Positions 24,746 through 35,145 of a DNA stretch of 59,446 nucleotides are shown here, in pieces. The notes below the pieces were generated by a model. It was not told the DNA's origin, ran no database searches, and worked only from the letters and a program-made list of their open reading frames with translations. The DNA is from Opitutales bacterium. Its GTDB lineage: Bacteria; Verrucomicrobiota; Verrucomicrobiia; Opitutales; UBA2987. A program made the translations under genes and the position numbers. The number at the start of each line of letters is the position of its first letter. The stretch's first letter is position 1. Location: contig JAJFLU010000012.1 in assembly GCA_021772515.1 (NCBI GenBank), positions 1 through 59,446 on the forward strand, in the 5' to 3' direction.

Positions 24746-27136
24746 ATGGATATATTAACAACATATAGAAGAGGATTACGTGCCCATATTCGCTTGATAT
24801 GCTTATCGGGTATAAGTTTATGGGCGCTCGGCCCCCAGGCTATTGCTCAAACAGCTGAGGAGACATCTGAGGTAGACCAGGATGAAGATCTCATTTATCT
24901 TAGCCCATTTGAGGTGCAGGGAGGTAGAGATGAGGGATATATAACTACTGATACGTTCGCCACCGGAAGGGTGGTGCAACCACTGGATTTAGTACCCCAG
25001 CGTATAACTATTTTAACCGATGGATACCTTACTGATACAGGTGTAGAGACAATGCAGGAGGCAATGGACCGTGTTGTCGGAGTCCGTCCGCAAACCGAAG
25101 CGCGTTTTGGTGCTGGCAGGTATTTTATTAGAGGCTTTGCTTCGGCCAGAGCGCTCCGAAATGGGATTACCACTAATAATATGGCCATACAACAGGAGAT
25201 GGAAAATATTGAGCGAATTGAAATCGTAAAGGGAGCCGCATCGGTACTGTACGGCCAGTCCCAACCAGGGGGTGTCATTAATTTTGTGACAAAAGACCCC
25301 ATGATAGCACCCAATCATACCTTGGAAACAAAAGTTTACAGCCGGGGAGGTTTTGGAGTCAGTCTTGATTCCACTGGGCCAATTTCGTTGCTTGCAAACG
25401 AGGATGGTCGTGAAACGCTTTCTTACAGGCTTATTCTAAAGCATGTGGACCGTAAGGTGCCTCAAGCACAACAGTTTGATGAGAGAAATACCTACTTTGG
25501 AAAATTGAGATGGTCACCTGTCAAGAACCTGTCCATTAAAGTTGAACTGGAAGAGCGAAATAGCGATTATTACACCAATTTTGCCGGATATCATCTGACA
25601 GATGCGGAAGCCGCGCTTGGCATCGACAACATTTTACCCAATGACCTCGTCCCCTCGGATTTCTCGGTTTTACCTTCAGATTTCATTAGCAACAGTATTA
25701 ATCGATCATTTACTCTGGATGTAACTTATAGCATGCCGGACACCAAAATCGGATCTTGGAGTGTTCGGTTTTTACTGGCTGACACACGATGGGACACTCT
25801 TATTGAAGCAACGTCTGGCGACGGTAACGCCAAGCCGGTGACCGCCGATATGGTAGGGAACATGTTTATTAATCACACCTTGGTCGAGGCGTCGGATGTT
25901 GGCCGTTCCTTCATTAGTACTATACCTCAGAACCAGAAAATAGTGAAACAACTCCGCCAGTCTCTTCTGGATCTTACCGGGCAATTCAATACCGGATTTA
26001 TTCGCCATAATGTTCTCCTGGGGACAAGTTTTGATCAGGGATTACAGGGTCTACGAACCCAATGGAGAGCATTTCCAGATGGCGTGGGAGGTGATAACCT
26101 GAAGGTGGCTTTGTATCGGGATGATCCCGATCTCAGAGCATTAAATATTGATTGGAATGATGTTTATGATCCAGTGAGTAACCCGGATGGTAAAGTTCAG
26201 GTACTGGGGCCCATTAATGAGGTTACAGATAGTACTTTAGATACGGGTGATTTTAGTCCAGACAATTTTTACTTCTTCGATAGTATGACCTTCGGTAAAA
26301 AAGAGCGTTTTACTTTTTCCGCTGGTGTTCGTTGGGATGAATTGGAAGAGGTATTCCAGGGGGCAACCACAACCACTTCAGAGGTGACCACTCGCTTTGG
26401 TTTTGTCTATAAAGATCCTAGTGGTTTGTTCAGTGTCTACGGATTGACCAACGACTCCTTTGTCCAGAACGCCACTCCGTCGCGCCCGTTAAATCCTCCT
26501 GTTACGGAACCCTTTGGACCTCAAGTTGGTGAACATAAAGAAATTGGAGTGCGCTTGAATCTATTGGAAAACAAGTTACGCATGGATATTAGTTACTTTG
26601 ATATTACGCTGGGAAATCTTGTCCAATTAGAGCCCAACGAAAATCCCGATGGAACCGTGAATTTCTTTGTTTCGGACGGCATACAAAACAAGGGTTTTGA
26701 ATATTCAGCATCACTTAATATTAATTCTGGAACACAAATGTTATTTTCCTACGTTCGTAATGATGGAAAAATTGTTGCGGATGTTAACCCTGATTTTGTG
26801 GGTTTACCGATTGCGAAATTACCGGAAAACGAGTGGAATATATGAACGAAGTGGACAGCAAATACAGGGAAATTTGCGGGTCTCAGTGTAGGATTTGGCT
26901 ACCGCTGGGTTGATAAGCGTGTGGGAACATTGAATTCAACCGCTTCGAATAATTACTCCTTGGATTCGTATGGCAGTGGAGATTTGTTACTCGGCTATAG
27001 CAAGGATAAGTGGTCAGTTGCTTTGAACATAACAAACCTCTTCGATGAGGCAGGTTTGGTTGGCGGTAACAATACAAGACAGGTTTATGCGGTCCCTTCA
27101 AGGCAGGCCGTGTTGACTTTCAGATATTCACTCTGA
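24746..27136 (+). pseudogene. TonB-dependent outer-membrane receptor (1), interrupted by one in-frame TGA
   Basis: Signal peptide (about 1-35), then LSPFEVQ at residues 52-58 and a plug domain (VPQRITILTD, RGFASARALRNGI, IERIEIVKGAASVLYGQSQP-GG), then the 22-strand barrel. At 26843-26845 the frame holds TGA where relatives have Trp (EWNI-stop-TKWTAN). The same frame continues to 27136 and gives a normal barrel end (LNITNLFDEAG, VLTFRYSL), so the lesion is a single nonsense change near residue 700 of 796. A truncated receptor lacking the last strands would not fold. Could also be a sequencing error. A terminator follows at 27182. Confidence 0.88.
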
Positions 27137-27181
27137 AGCCAACAACAACAGGTGATATAACATTTTGGGTTTGGTTACCTC

Positions 27182-27215
27182 AATGGGGCTGGGTGTTTTC
27201 CTAGCCCCATTTTTG
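27182..27215 (+). terminator. Intrinsic terminator after receptor 1
   Basis: AATGGGGCT (27182-27190) pairs with AGCCCCATT (27203-27211), 9 bp with a 12-nt loop, followed by TTTTGGGTT. It lies 46 bp after the receptor stop and before the sulfatase gene. Confidence 0.75.
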
Positions 27216-27300
27216 GGTTATTATTAAAACAAGTTTTATTCAAGGAAAAATTAAATCCAAACAACGATTTTGGGCTTCGAGAATTCACTTATTCATAGTT

Positions 27301-28785
27301 ATGAGAATACTTTATATTGATATAGACAGCTTGCGCGCTGACCATCTTGGGTGCTACGGCTATTGTCGCAACACATCGCCAAATATAGACCGCATAGCAT
27401 CTCAGGGTGTCCGCTTCGACAATTATTATATCAGTGATGCTCCTTGCCTGCCTTCGCGCACTGCCTTGACCACGGGCCAGTTCGGCATCCATAATGGCGT
27501 AGTCGGTCACGGGGGCACGGCTGCCAATTTGCGCTCGGACGAACGACTGTACAAACTTCAGGATAAGCTTGCGACCGAAAGTCTCGCTGGAAGCTTGCGC
27601 CGTGGCACACTGGTTGATCCCAAATTCAAAACGGCCGTGATCAGTGGATTTGGGTTTCGCCATGCGAGCTGGAATTTCTATGCGGGCTTCCATGAAGTCT
27701 ACGACACTGGAAAATCCGGTAGGGAATCCGCCCATGAGATTACCCCGATCGCACTTAAATGGATCGATGAGAATGCGCAAAACGAAAACTGGTTTTTACA
27801 CCTGAACTATTGGGATCCACACACCCCGTACCGGACACCGGATTCTTTTGGCAATCCATTTGAGAGCGATCCGTTACCAGAATGGATTACCGACGAGGTG
27901 CTCGAGGAGCATTGGAACGCATGCGGCCCGCATAGCGCACAGGAGGTGGCTGACATGTGGAAGGGGGTGCCCAGAGCTGAATTTCCTCGACAGCCCGCGC
28001 AAGTGAAAGGAAGGGCGGGCCTGCGAAAAGTTATTGACGGCTATGATTGCGGCGTCGCTTACATGGATTCGCATTTGGGCCAAGTTTTTCAGGCCCTTGA
28101 CGATACGGGGATCCTTGAAGATACCGCTATCCTCATAAGCGCGGACCATGCGGAAAATCTCGGGGAGCTGGGCATTTATGCAGAACACGCCACTGCTGAC
28201 CACGCGACCTGCCGCGTCCCAATGATAGTCAAGTGGCCCGGGGCGAAGCAAGGAACGGTTGACACGGGCCTGCATTACCACTTGGACCTGCCGCCAACCT
28301 TGGCTGAAATACTGGGGAAGGAAGCGTGTCCGAGTTGGGAGGGACGCAGTTATGCCAAAGCGATTTTGGAAGGGGAGGACTGTGGCCGCGAATATTTGGT
28401 GATTAGCCAGTGCGCACATGTGTGCCAGAGAGGCGTGCGCTGGGGCGATTGGCTGTATCTTCGCACCTACCACGATGGGTTCCATATGTTTCCAGACGAG
28501 ATGCTTTTCAATATAGTCGAGGATCCCCATGAACAAAATAACTTGGCCCCAGAACGCGGGGATATTTGTTTGGAGGGCGCAAAGTATATGAAAGATTGGC
28601 ATGATCGGATGATGAGGACGATGCCCAATGGGTATTCCCAAGATCCTCTGACCACTGTTATCTCTGAAGGTGGTCCGTTCCACGCGAAGGGTAATCTAGC
28701 CGAATATGTAAAACGCCTGGAAGCCACAGGCCGCAGCCAATACGTGCAGTCTCTTAAAGAACGTCACCCCTATGAATTTAAATGA
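27301..28785 (+). CDS. Sulfatase (1), formylglycine type
   Basis: 494 aa. Alkaline-phosphatase superfamily fold: metal Asps in YIDIDSLRADHLG (D7, D9) and the formylglycine motif CLPSR at C49-R53 followed by TALTTGQ; a second metal site is ISADHAENLGE. No signal peptide is seen, so probably cytoplasmic, or exported by an unusual signal. It would desulfate a small organic sulfate ester. It stands between receptor 1 and transporter 1 on the plus strand and resembles sulfatase 2 in organisation. FGly formation needs a maturation enzyme not present here. Confidence 0.9.
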   Translation: MRILYIDIDSLRADHLGCYGYCRNTSPNIDRIASQGVRFDNYYISDAPCLPSRTALTTGQFGIHNGVVGHGGTAANLRSDERLYKLQDKLATESLAGSLRRGTLVDPKFKTAVISGFGFRHASWNFYAGFHEVYDTGKSGRESAHEITPIALKWIDENAQNENWFLHLNYWDPHTPYRTPDSFGNPFESDPLPEWITDEVLEEHWNACGPHSAQEVADMWKGVPRAEFPRQPAQVKGRAGLRKVIDGYDCGVAYMDSHLGQVFQALDDTGILEDTAILISADHAENLGELGIYAEHATADHATCRVPMIVKWPGAKQGTVDTGLHYHLDLPPTLAEILGKEACPSWEGRSYAKAILEGEDCGREYLVISQCAHVCQRGVRWGDWLYLRTYHDGFHMFPDEMLFNIVEDPHEQNNLAPERGDICLEGAKYMKDWHDRMMRTMPNGYSQDPLTTVISEGGPFHAKGNLAEYVKRLEATGRSQYVQSLKERHPYEFK

Positions 28786-28897
28786 GAAAAGTTAAAGAAC
28801 GGAGACAAAATCGAGTGTTATCAAAGCTACTTGCGAGCTTGTATGAGCTGATTAACTCAGAGACCATCAAAATCCGTCCACCATGCCTGGAGATCCC

Positions 28898-30354
28898 ATG
28901 ACCACCTCAAATTCTGATGAAGCCGCCTCTGAAAAGGGCGTGTTGAAGGCTCCCAGTCAGATTATTGAGGCGATTAAAAATGATGATACATTGCCATTTT
29001 GGAGCAAGGTTTCCTGGGGTTGCGGAGGTTTCGTTCATCGTCTTGGCAATCAGGGACTGAAGGAACTGGCTTTGCCATTCTTCAATATCCTCTTGGGGCT
29101 CAATCCGGTAATGATTGGATTGATTCTCGGCTCTATGCGGATTTGGGATGCCATTACCGATCCAGTCATGGGCCTCATTTCCGATAACACGCGTTCCCGT
29201 TTCGGCCGCCGTCGCCCCTATGTTATGCTTGGAGGTGTGTTATCTGGGGTCATGTTCCCAATAATATGGCTCGCCCCGACTGGTTGGAGTGAGAATGCGA
29301 TTCTCATCTATTTCTTCGTTACCTCGTTAGTTTTCTATACAACCTTCACTATTTTCGTGGTTCCCTACCTCGCTCTTGGAGCGGAAATGACGCCCAATTA
29401 CCATGAGCGCGCACGGCTTTCCGCCTACCGTGCATTCGCCTATAATTCAGCGGGATTGTTAACGCTCTGGGCGTTTCGTGTTTCACAATCTGATGTATTT
29501 GGAAATCCCATAACCGGGACTCGATTGATATCAGTATTCATCGGCTTACTGATCATATTGTTTTCCATATTTCCGGCCTGTTTTTGCAAAGATCGATATT
29601 ACAAAGCGGCCAAAAAGCAAAGAATAGTGAAGCTGGTCGAAAGCTTTAAGGGCACAATGCGAAACCGCCCTTTTGTCGTATTGCTGGCAATGATTTTTTC
29701 AACGGAGATTGGTTTGGGATCCACATCGGTTCTGTTGGTCTACATCAATAGCTATTATATCTTCTCTGGAGACATCAAAATGGGCGCGACTTTCGCTGGC
29801 ATCTATGGAACGGTGGGCATCATTACGGTCTTCACCGCTCTCCCCCTAGTAGTTAAATTGGCGTCCAGATATGGGAAGATCAAGGTCATGGTTGTAGGAC
29901 TTTGCTTACAGATTTAGGAGGGGCGTCATCCTGGTATCTGTTCAATCCGAATTGGCCCTATTTTCAAGTTTTAGTGTCGATTTCCATGGCCTGCGGGGCG
30001 GTTATGTATTGGGTGCTCATGAATTCGCTGATTCCCGATGTTTGCGATTGGGAAGAGCACGAGACGGGCTTGAGGCGCGAAGGGTTCTACTCCTCCATGC
30101 AGGGCTGGATCGGGAAAGCTGGCATAGCAGTCGCCTTTGGCATGTCGGGCATCATCCTCGGGCTTATAGGTTTCAAGCAGGAACTAGGAGGCAGTCAGTC
30201 TGTCCAGACGATTTTTCTTATGCGCGGCATGTTCGCGATTTTTCCGGTCTTATTCGGAGTTCTGGCTTTAGTATTGGTGAAATACTATCCCCTGACCGTT
30301 CAGAAAATGGCTGAAGTCCGTGCAGTATTGGAAGCACGGCGCGGTGCAGTATGA
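28898..30354 (+). pseudogene. GPH-family MFS sugar transporter (1), broken by a one-base frameshift
   Basis: Start taken at ATG 28898 (GGAG upstream); 28883 is an alternative. Typical GPH features: SDNTRSRFGRRRPYVML near residues 90-105 and ELTSNYHER-like EMTPNYHERARLSAYRA. At the T-run 29913-29915 the frame is lost: frame 1 ends GLCLQI-stop, frame 2 resumes as LGGASSWYLFNPNWPYFQV and continues to 30354 with the second half of the transporter (LIPDVCDWEEHETGLRREG). Adding one T restores Q-I-L-G-G. The intact relative at 39649 shows the expected continuous frame. Pseudogene or sequencing error; as read it would lose its last helices. Confidence 0.88.
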
Positions 30355-30438
30355 ATCCATATTTTCCAGTTCATCATCATCGATTTTGAGATAGGTTCAA
30401 ATTTGAATACTAGACAGGATTCTTAGGGCACATATTTT

Positions 30439-31317
30439 ATGCATGTTCACAGTGAAGCATTAATCAAGGAATTAGCGTTTAAGGCTCAGGAGTGCCGAAT
30501 GCAGGTAATGCAAATGGTACATGCGGCGCAGACTGGGCATATAGGTGGTGCCTTCTCGGTGGCGGAGATTCTAACAACTCTTTATTTTCATCACCTCCGG
30601 ATTGATCCAAAAAATCCCGATTGGGCGGATCGTGACCGGCTGCTCTTTTCGAAGGGCCACGCCTGTGCCATGCTTTATGCGGTTTTGGCCAATCGAGGTT
30701 TTTTCCCGGTCGAAGAGCTTTCGACTTTTCGTTGCTTGAACAGTCGCCTGCAAGGCCATCCCGATCGTCTGAAGCTCCCCGGTATAGAAATTTCGGCGGG
30801 TCCGCTCGGTCACGGCGTGGCCATCGGAGCAGGCATGGCGTTAGCCCTGCGAATGGGAGGTAAGCCTTCATCGCAGAGCGCTCCCTCATCTCGTGCCTCA
30901 AGAGCCAGGGTTTACACGGTTTTGGGTGATGGCGAAATCAACGCCGGCGTCATTTGGGAAGGGGCTTTAGTCGCGTCGAAATATCGATTGGGAAACCTGA
31001 CTGCGATTCTTGACTACAACGGTATTCAGCAAACGGGTGCGACGGCGGATGTTCTCTCAACAGAGCCCATCGCGGACAAATGGGAATCCTTTGGTTGGCA
31101 TGTGCAAGAGATTCATGGTCATAATGTTCGGGAAATTCTCGAGGCGCTGGATCGTGCCGACGAAGTCCATGCCCGCCCCAGCATAATTATAGCGCGAACA
31201 ACCAAGGGAAAAGGGGTTAGCCGTTTTGAATATGATCACAGATGGCACGGGGCTCCACCGGATGATACCCAATTTGCGGAAGCTCTCGATGAACTCAAAA
31301 CCGGTATGGCAATATGA
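30439..31317 (+). CDS. Transketolase, N-terminal subunit
   Basis: 292 aa, the normal size of the N-terminal half in two-subunit transketolases. TPP-binding motif GDGEINAGVIWEGAL near residues 163-177 with the usual downstream Asn (LDYN), plus GHIGGAFSVAEIL and SKGHACAMLY. It transfers two-carbon ketol units between sugar phosphates, together with the C-terminal subunit encoded next. Overlaps that gene by 4 bp (ATGA), so the two are coupled. Cytoplasmic. Confidence 0.93.
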   Translation: MHVHSEALIKELAFKAQECRMQVMQMVHAAQTGHIGGAFSVAEILTTLYFHHLRIDPKNPDWADRDRLLFSKGHACAMLYAVLANRGFFPVEELSTFRCLNSRLQGHPDRLKLPGIEISAGPLGHGVAIGAGMALALRMGGKPSSQSAPSSRASRARVYTVLGDGEINAGVIWEGALVASKYRLGNLTAILDYNGIQQTGATADVLSTEPIADKWESFGWHVQEIHGHNVREILEALDRADEVHARPSIIIARTTKGKGVSRFEYDHRWHGAPPDDTQFAEALDELKTGMAI

Positions 31318-32255
31318 AAAAATTGGGATCAATGCGTTTGGCCTATGGCCAGGCTTTGGTTGAGTTGGGGGCATCAAACCCCGATATCGTGGCCTTAAGC
31401 GCCGATGTATCCAACTCCGATCATAGCTTCATGTTCGAGGATGCCTTTCCAGATCGGTTCTTCAATGTCGGTATCGCCGAGCAGGCGCTAGTCGATGTTG
31501 CTGCGGGATTGGCTTATGCGGGGAAAGTGCCATTTGCTAATACTTTCGCCTTTCTCTTTGCCACCCGTGCCCTCGAAATGGTGCGGACTCATCTCTGTTA
31601 CGGTCGGGCCAATGTGAAATTGATGGCCGCATACAGCGGGCTCTCGGACTCATTCGACGGCCCGACCCACCATTCCATTACCGACCTCGCCATTATGCGG
31701 AGTTTGCCCGAGATGACGGTAATAGTCCCGAGTGATCCGATCAGCCTGAAGGCGCTCCTGGTTCAGGCTGCTGCGTTGGATGGGCCCGTATATTTCAGGC
31801 TTAACCGCAACGAAGTGCCCATTCTTTTTGACGACAGCTATTCGCCACAAATTGGTAAGGCAGAAACTTTGCGGAATGGAACCGATGTCTCCTTGATAGG
31901 CACTGGAATCATGGTCAACCGTTGTCTGGAGGCGGCGGAGATTTTGGCGAGTCAGAACATCGATGCCAGAGTAATCGAGGTTCACACATTGAAGCCGCTG
32001 GATCGAGAGTGCATCGCCCTGGCCGCCAAGGAAACGGGAGCGTTCGTAACCGCTGAGGAACACAGCGTTATAGGGGGTCTCGGCGGTGCCGTTGCGGAGG
32101 TCGTTGCGGAAGTGTGTCCGGTCCCCGTAATGCGAGTGGGAATCTCGGATCAATTTACCGAAACGGGTTCGTATTTCCAATTATTGGATAAGTATGGAAT
32201 GGCGGTAGAAAATATTGTCGATGCAGCTAAAAAGGCATTTTCCACTAAAAAATAG
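31314..32255 (+). CDS. Transketolase, C-terminal subunit
   Basis: 313 aa. Pyrimidine-binding domain with VGIAEQALVDVAAGLAYAG (Glu for TPP activation, near residues 50-68), PTHHSITDLAIMRSLP and the C-terminal transketolase domain (RVIEVHTLKPLD, EEHSVIGGLGGAVAE). Coupled to the N-terminal subunit by a 4-bp overlap and followed after 13 bp by the alcohol dehydrogenase with a strong AGGAGGT site. Two-subunit transketolases are common in sugar catabolic clusters; the exact donor and acceptor are not readable. Confidence 0.93.
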   Translation: MKKLGSMRLAYGQALVELGASNPDIVALSADVSNSDHSFMFEDAFPDRFFNVGIAEQALVDVAAGLAYAGKVPFANTFAFLFATRALEMVRTHLCYGRANVKLMAAYSGLSDSFDGPTHHSITDLAIMRSLPEMTVIVPSDPISLKALLVQAAALDGPVYFRLNRNEVPILFDDSYSPQIGKAETLRNGTDVSLIGTGIMVNRCLEAAEILASQNIDARVIEVHTLKPLDRECIALAAKETGAFVTAEEHSVIGGLGGAVAEVVAEVCPVPVMRVGISDQFTETGSYFQLLDKYGMAVENIVDAAKKAFSTKK

Positions 32256-32268
32256 GAGGTTTTGAAAA

Positions 32269-33543
32269 ATGAATCTTATCAACCAGGCACACGCTCTTTT
32301 ACGTGAGTTTAAGGGTGAAAGCTATAAACTTGGTGGCGGTGTGCTTTCCGAGGCAGGCAGTTTGGCAGCCCGGGCGGGAAAAAACGCGGCGTTAATCCGG
32401 GGCACATTTCCGGGCAGTGACGAACAAGTATCAATTATTGCGGATTCGATGAAGAAAGCCGGGGTTGAACTTGCGGGAATTCTCAAAGGTGTGCGCCCCA
32501 ATTGTCCCATCGAAGATCTCAACCGAATTACCAACGAGATCAAAGACTCGGAACCGGAGTTCATCGTAAGTTTCGGTGGCGGTAGCACCATCGATGCAGT
32601 TAAAGCGGCTGAAGTTTTGAGTACACTTGGTGGAGAAATCGAAGATTATTTTGGAGTCGGTCTGGTGTCGGAAGCACTCCATAAAAGTGGGACAAAGCTG
32701 CGGCCCCATATCGCGATTCAATCGGTGGCAAGTTCAGCCGCACATCTGACAAAGTATTCCAATATCACCGATTTCTCAACCGGGCAAAAAAAACTGATTG
32801 TCGATGAGGCGATCGTGCCCGAATTTGCATTGTTTGACTATGATCTAACACACAGTCAGTCAAAAGCTCTCACTGCGGATGGCGCCTTGGATGGGCTCTC
32901 ACATTGCCTCGAAGTTTTTTATGGAGCTGTGGGTAATCCGGGTTACGAGAAGATAAAGGACGTTGCCTTAATCGGTATAGAATTGGTGGTAAAATACCTT
33001 CCCAGAGTAATGGAGAAATCGACCGATCGAGAAGCTCGTGAGGCTATTGGTTTGGCAACCGATTTGGGTGGATATTCGATTATGCTGGGAGGAACTAACG
33101 GCGCTCACCTGACCAGCTTCTCGCTCGTCGATATACTCAGCCACGGACGTGCCTGCGCTATGCTCAACCCCTATTATACTATATTTTTTGCTTCTGCAAT
33201 CGCTGAACCACTTAGAATTACCGGAAATATATTCAAGAAATATGGATATTCCAGCGCAAATTTTGAATTACTGGAGGGTAGGGAGGCCGGAGTGGCACTC
33301 GCTGATGCAATGTTTGGGCTGGCTTCCAGTATTGGCTTTCCTACTCGATTAAATGAAGTTGAAGGATTCACCGACAAGCATATTGAAAGGGCATTGGCAG
33401 CGGCAAAAAATCCACAATTGAAGATGAAGCTCCAGAATATGCCGGTTCCACTAACGGCAGAATCAATCGACGAATATATGGCACCGATTCTGGAGGCGGC
33501 AGCCGACGGTGACCTATCACAAATAAAGAGTTTCGCTTTATAG
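32269..33543 (+). CDS. Iron-containing alcohol dehydrogenase
   Basis: 424 aa. NAD-binding GGGSTIDAVK near residues 103-112; candidate iron ligands D208 and H212 (DGLSHCLE), H280 (GTNGAHL) and H292 (DILSHGRACAMLNPY). A type III dehydrogenase oxidising or reducing a small alcohol/aldehyde; fits removal or making of a C2-C4 aldehyde released by the transketolase pair. AGGAGGTTTTGAAAA Shine-Dalgarno at 32252-32266 is the strongest in this operon. Ends the coupled set transketolase N, C, dehydrogenase. Confidence 0.92.
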   Translation: MNLINQAHALLREFKGESYKLGGGVLSEAGSLAARAGKNAALIRGTFPGSDEQVSIIADSMKKAGVELAGILKGVRPNCPIEDLNRITNEIKDSEPEFIVSFGGGSTIDAVKAAEVLSTLGGEIEDYFGVGLVSEALHKSGTKLRPHIAIQSVASSAAHLTKYSNITDFSTGQKKLIVDEAIVPEFALFDYDLTHSQSKALTADGALDGLSHCLEVFYGAVGNPGYEKIKDVALIGIELVVKYLPRVMEKSTDREAREAIGLATDLGGYSIMLGGTNGAHLTSFSLVDILSHGRACAMLNPYYTIFFASAIAEPLRITGNIFKKYGYSSANFELLEGREAGVALADAMFGLASSIGFPTRLNEVEGFTDKHIERALAAAKNPQLKMKLQNMPVPLTAESIDEYMAPILEAAADGDLSQIKSFAL

Positions 33544-33583
33544 AAACAGCAAATATAACGCTCCTTTTTTTGAAGTGGAAGCT

Positions 33584-33722
33584 ACTCACAGATTATTGTG
33601 GGAGAGAATCACTTAATCAAAGTGGTGATATGCTTTTTTAAAAAGTGTAGAGGTAGCGCGACTGTTCATTTTTCTCTTCTGGAGCCGGAGGGGCGGGCCC
33701 ATGTTTTTTGCATATTGAATTG
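33584..33722 (+). repeat. Interspersed ~136-bp repeat, copy B
   Basis: Sense-oriented match of the element at 1-136: TTGTGGGAGAGAAT, CTTAATCAAA, GTGTAGAGG, GGAGCCGGAGGGGC and ATGTTTTTTGCATATTGA are shared. Lies 40 bp after the dehydrogenase stop. In the frame beginning at 33574 it stays open to the TGA at 33721-33723 (about 49 codons) and the peptide shares its start and end with that of copy A. Confidence 0.75.
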
Positions 33723-34189
33723 ATTATCAATAATTTGTGTGTTGTCCGCAGGTACTATGGAGTCGTTGGATGATATGCCGAAAGGGATTAATAGTGAAGG
33801 GTCAATTTCTTATGCGGTTACTCTTGCCATAGCATTGCAAGGCGAAAATTGGACATGCATCCACAATAATTTACGAAGAACCCTTTTACTTAATCTGGAT
33901 ATTCTAAGTAAAGAGAAGCATGTGATCAAATTCCCAAATGCGATTTCCTAGAAGGTCAAAGAATCGCATTGATTGTCAATGTGTTACGAAGCCAGTTTTA
34001 CTCTATGGGATGGGACCGAACGTAATTTATTGATATTCAAAGATTTAAGGTGTTTTTCGAGGCCGACTACTTTAATTGTTGCTATATTAATTGTGATCGT
34101 TCAGCTATGGATATGTATTGTAGCAGTTCATTCGAACCCCATATCACAGCACCCACCGGCTCAAATGGAATATTAAATGAGGTCTGATT
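33723..34189. other. Intergenic region before AraC gene 2
   Basis: After the repeat, AT-rich sequence with two short open frames (33739-33951 and 33973-34176) that show no domain and no ribosome site; the second contains a hydrophobic stretch but is not convincing. Probably the promoter of the AraC gene. Confidence 0.45.
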
Positions 34190-35059
34190 ATGGATGTTAA
34201 GCGGGATTTTAATGGACATTCAGCCGGGTATGGTGTCATGCGACCCAACAGTAATGTTCCAGAGTTAATTTCTGCTGGCGATATTTGGAGAACCCCAAAC
34301 TGGAAACTCTTGGATGTGCAACACCCTGTTTGGAAGATCCGGTATCAAGTTGAAGGCGATATTACTATTAAAATGGACGGAGCCAATTATAAATTGGAAA
34401 GAGGGGCACTCCTCGCTGTGGCTCCGAATGTTGTCCATAGTTTGAGGGGCAAGGATAGGCAACATTGTATGTATGCCAATATCGATTTCGAAAAAGTGTT
34501 CAGACGTTTTCCAGACTTTAGGAATTTATGGATTCAAAAGAAATTAATCCTGATACCTGACGCTCATGAAATAGAGGAACCTTTTTCAGAACTTATATAT
34601 GAAGCCACTCATATCATGCCTTTCCATGAAGCGGGATTGAGAACGGCTTTAGATTACATCTTAATAAGAATTACGCGATTATTGGGAGACACGAGATTCA
34701 ATAATTCTTTCCCAATTTCTTTGCTTCACGAATCTGTAGATCGCGCCAAGTTAATTTTAGATTCGGATTATTCCAGATCATGGACCATCAATGAACTCGG
34801 AGAATTTGCAGGATTGCATCCCACTCATTTGGCAAAATTATTTAGTCAGCAAGTTGGCCTGTCTCCACATAAATATCTCATTAATGCCCGCCTTAAATGC
34901 GCCAAAAGAATGTTGAAGAATTCGGATCTTTCAATTACGGATATCGCCTATGAACTTGGGTTCTCCTCGTCGCAAATATTTTCACGTTGCTTTAAAAGCC
35001 AAGCCAAAATTAGCCCAAGACAGTTTCGCAACGATTCTCAATCTCCAAATGTTTTATAG
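34190..35059 (+). CDS. AraC-family transcriptional regulator (2)
   Basis: 289 aa. N-terminal cupin sensor (DITIKMDGANYKLERGALLA, then APNVVHSLRG) and C-terminal double helix-turn-helix: INELGEFAGLHPTHLAKLFS and ITDIAYELGFSSSQIFSRCF, ending ISPRQFRND. Distinct from the AraC at 23.5 kb. It is convergent with sulfatase 2 and probably governs the genes of this part of the island, with receptor 2 at 37.1 kb a likely target; inference. Confidence 0.9.
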   Translation: MDVKRDFNGHSAGYGVMRPNSNVPELISAGDIWRTPNWKLLDVQHPVWKIRYQVEGDITIKMDGANYKLERGALLAVAPNVVHSLRGKDRQHCMYANIDFEKVFRRFPDFRNLWIQKKLILIPDAHEIEEPFSELIYEATHIMPFHEAGLRTALDYILIRITRLLGDTRFNNSFPISLLHESVDRAKLILDSDYSRSWTINELGEFAGLHPTHLAKLFSQQVGLSPHKYLINARLKCAKRMLKNSDLSITDIAYELGFSSSQIFSRCFKSQAKISPRQFRNDSQSPNVL

Positions 35060-35145
35060 TAATTGGAGTTATTTCCGCTCATCGACAATGATCCGAGCGT
35101 AGGAACTATAGCTTTTAATAGCCATCGCAGTTTGGGAGATGGTTT

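Noticed and set aside
26843..26845. Possible UGA recoding (selenocysteine or Trp) in receptor 1
   Set aside because: No SECIS-like need in a TonB receptor, the expected residue is Trp, and TGA serves as stop in several neighbouring genes; a nonsense mutation or read error is simpler.
33739..34176. Two short plus-strand frames before AraC gene 2
   Set aside because: Low-complexity, no domain, no ribosome site; the hydrophobic run in the second is not enough for a membrane protein call.
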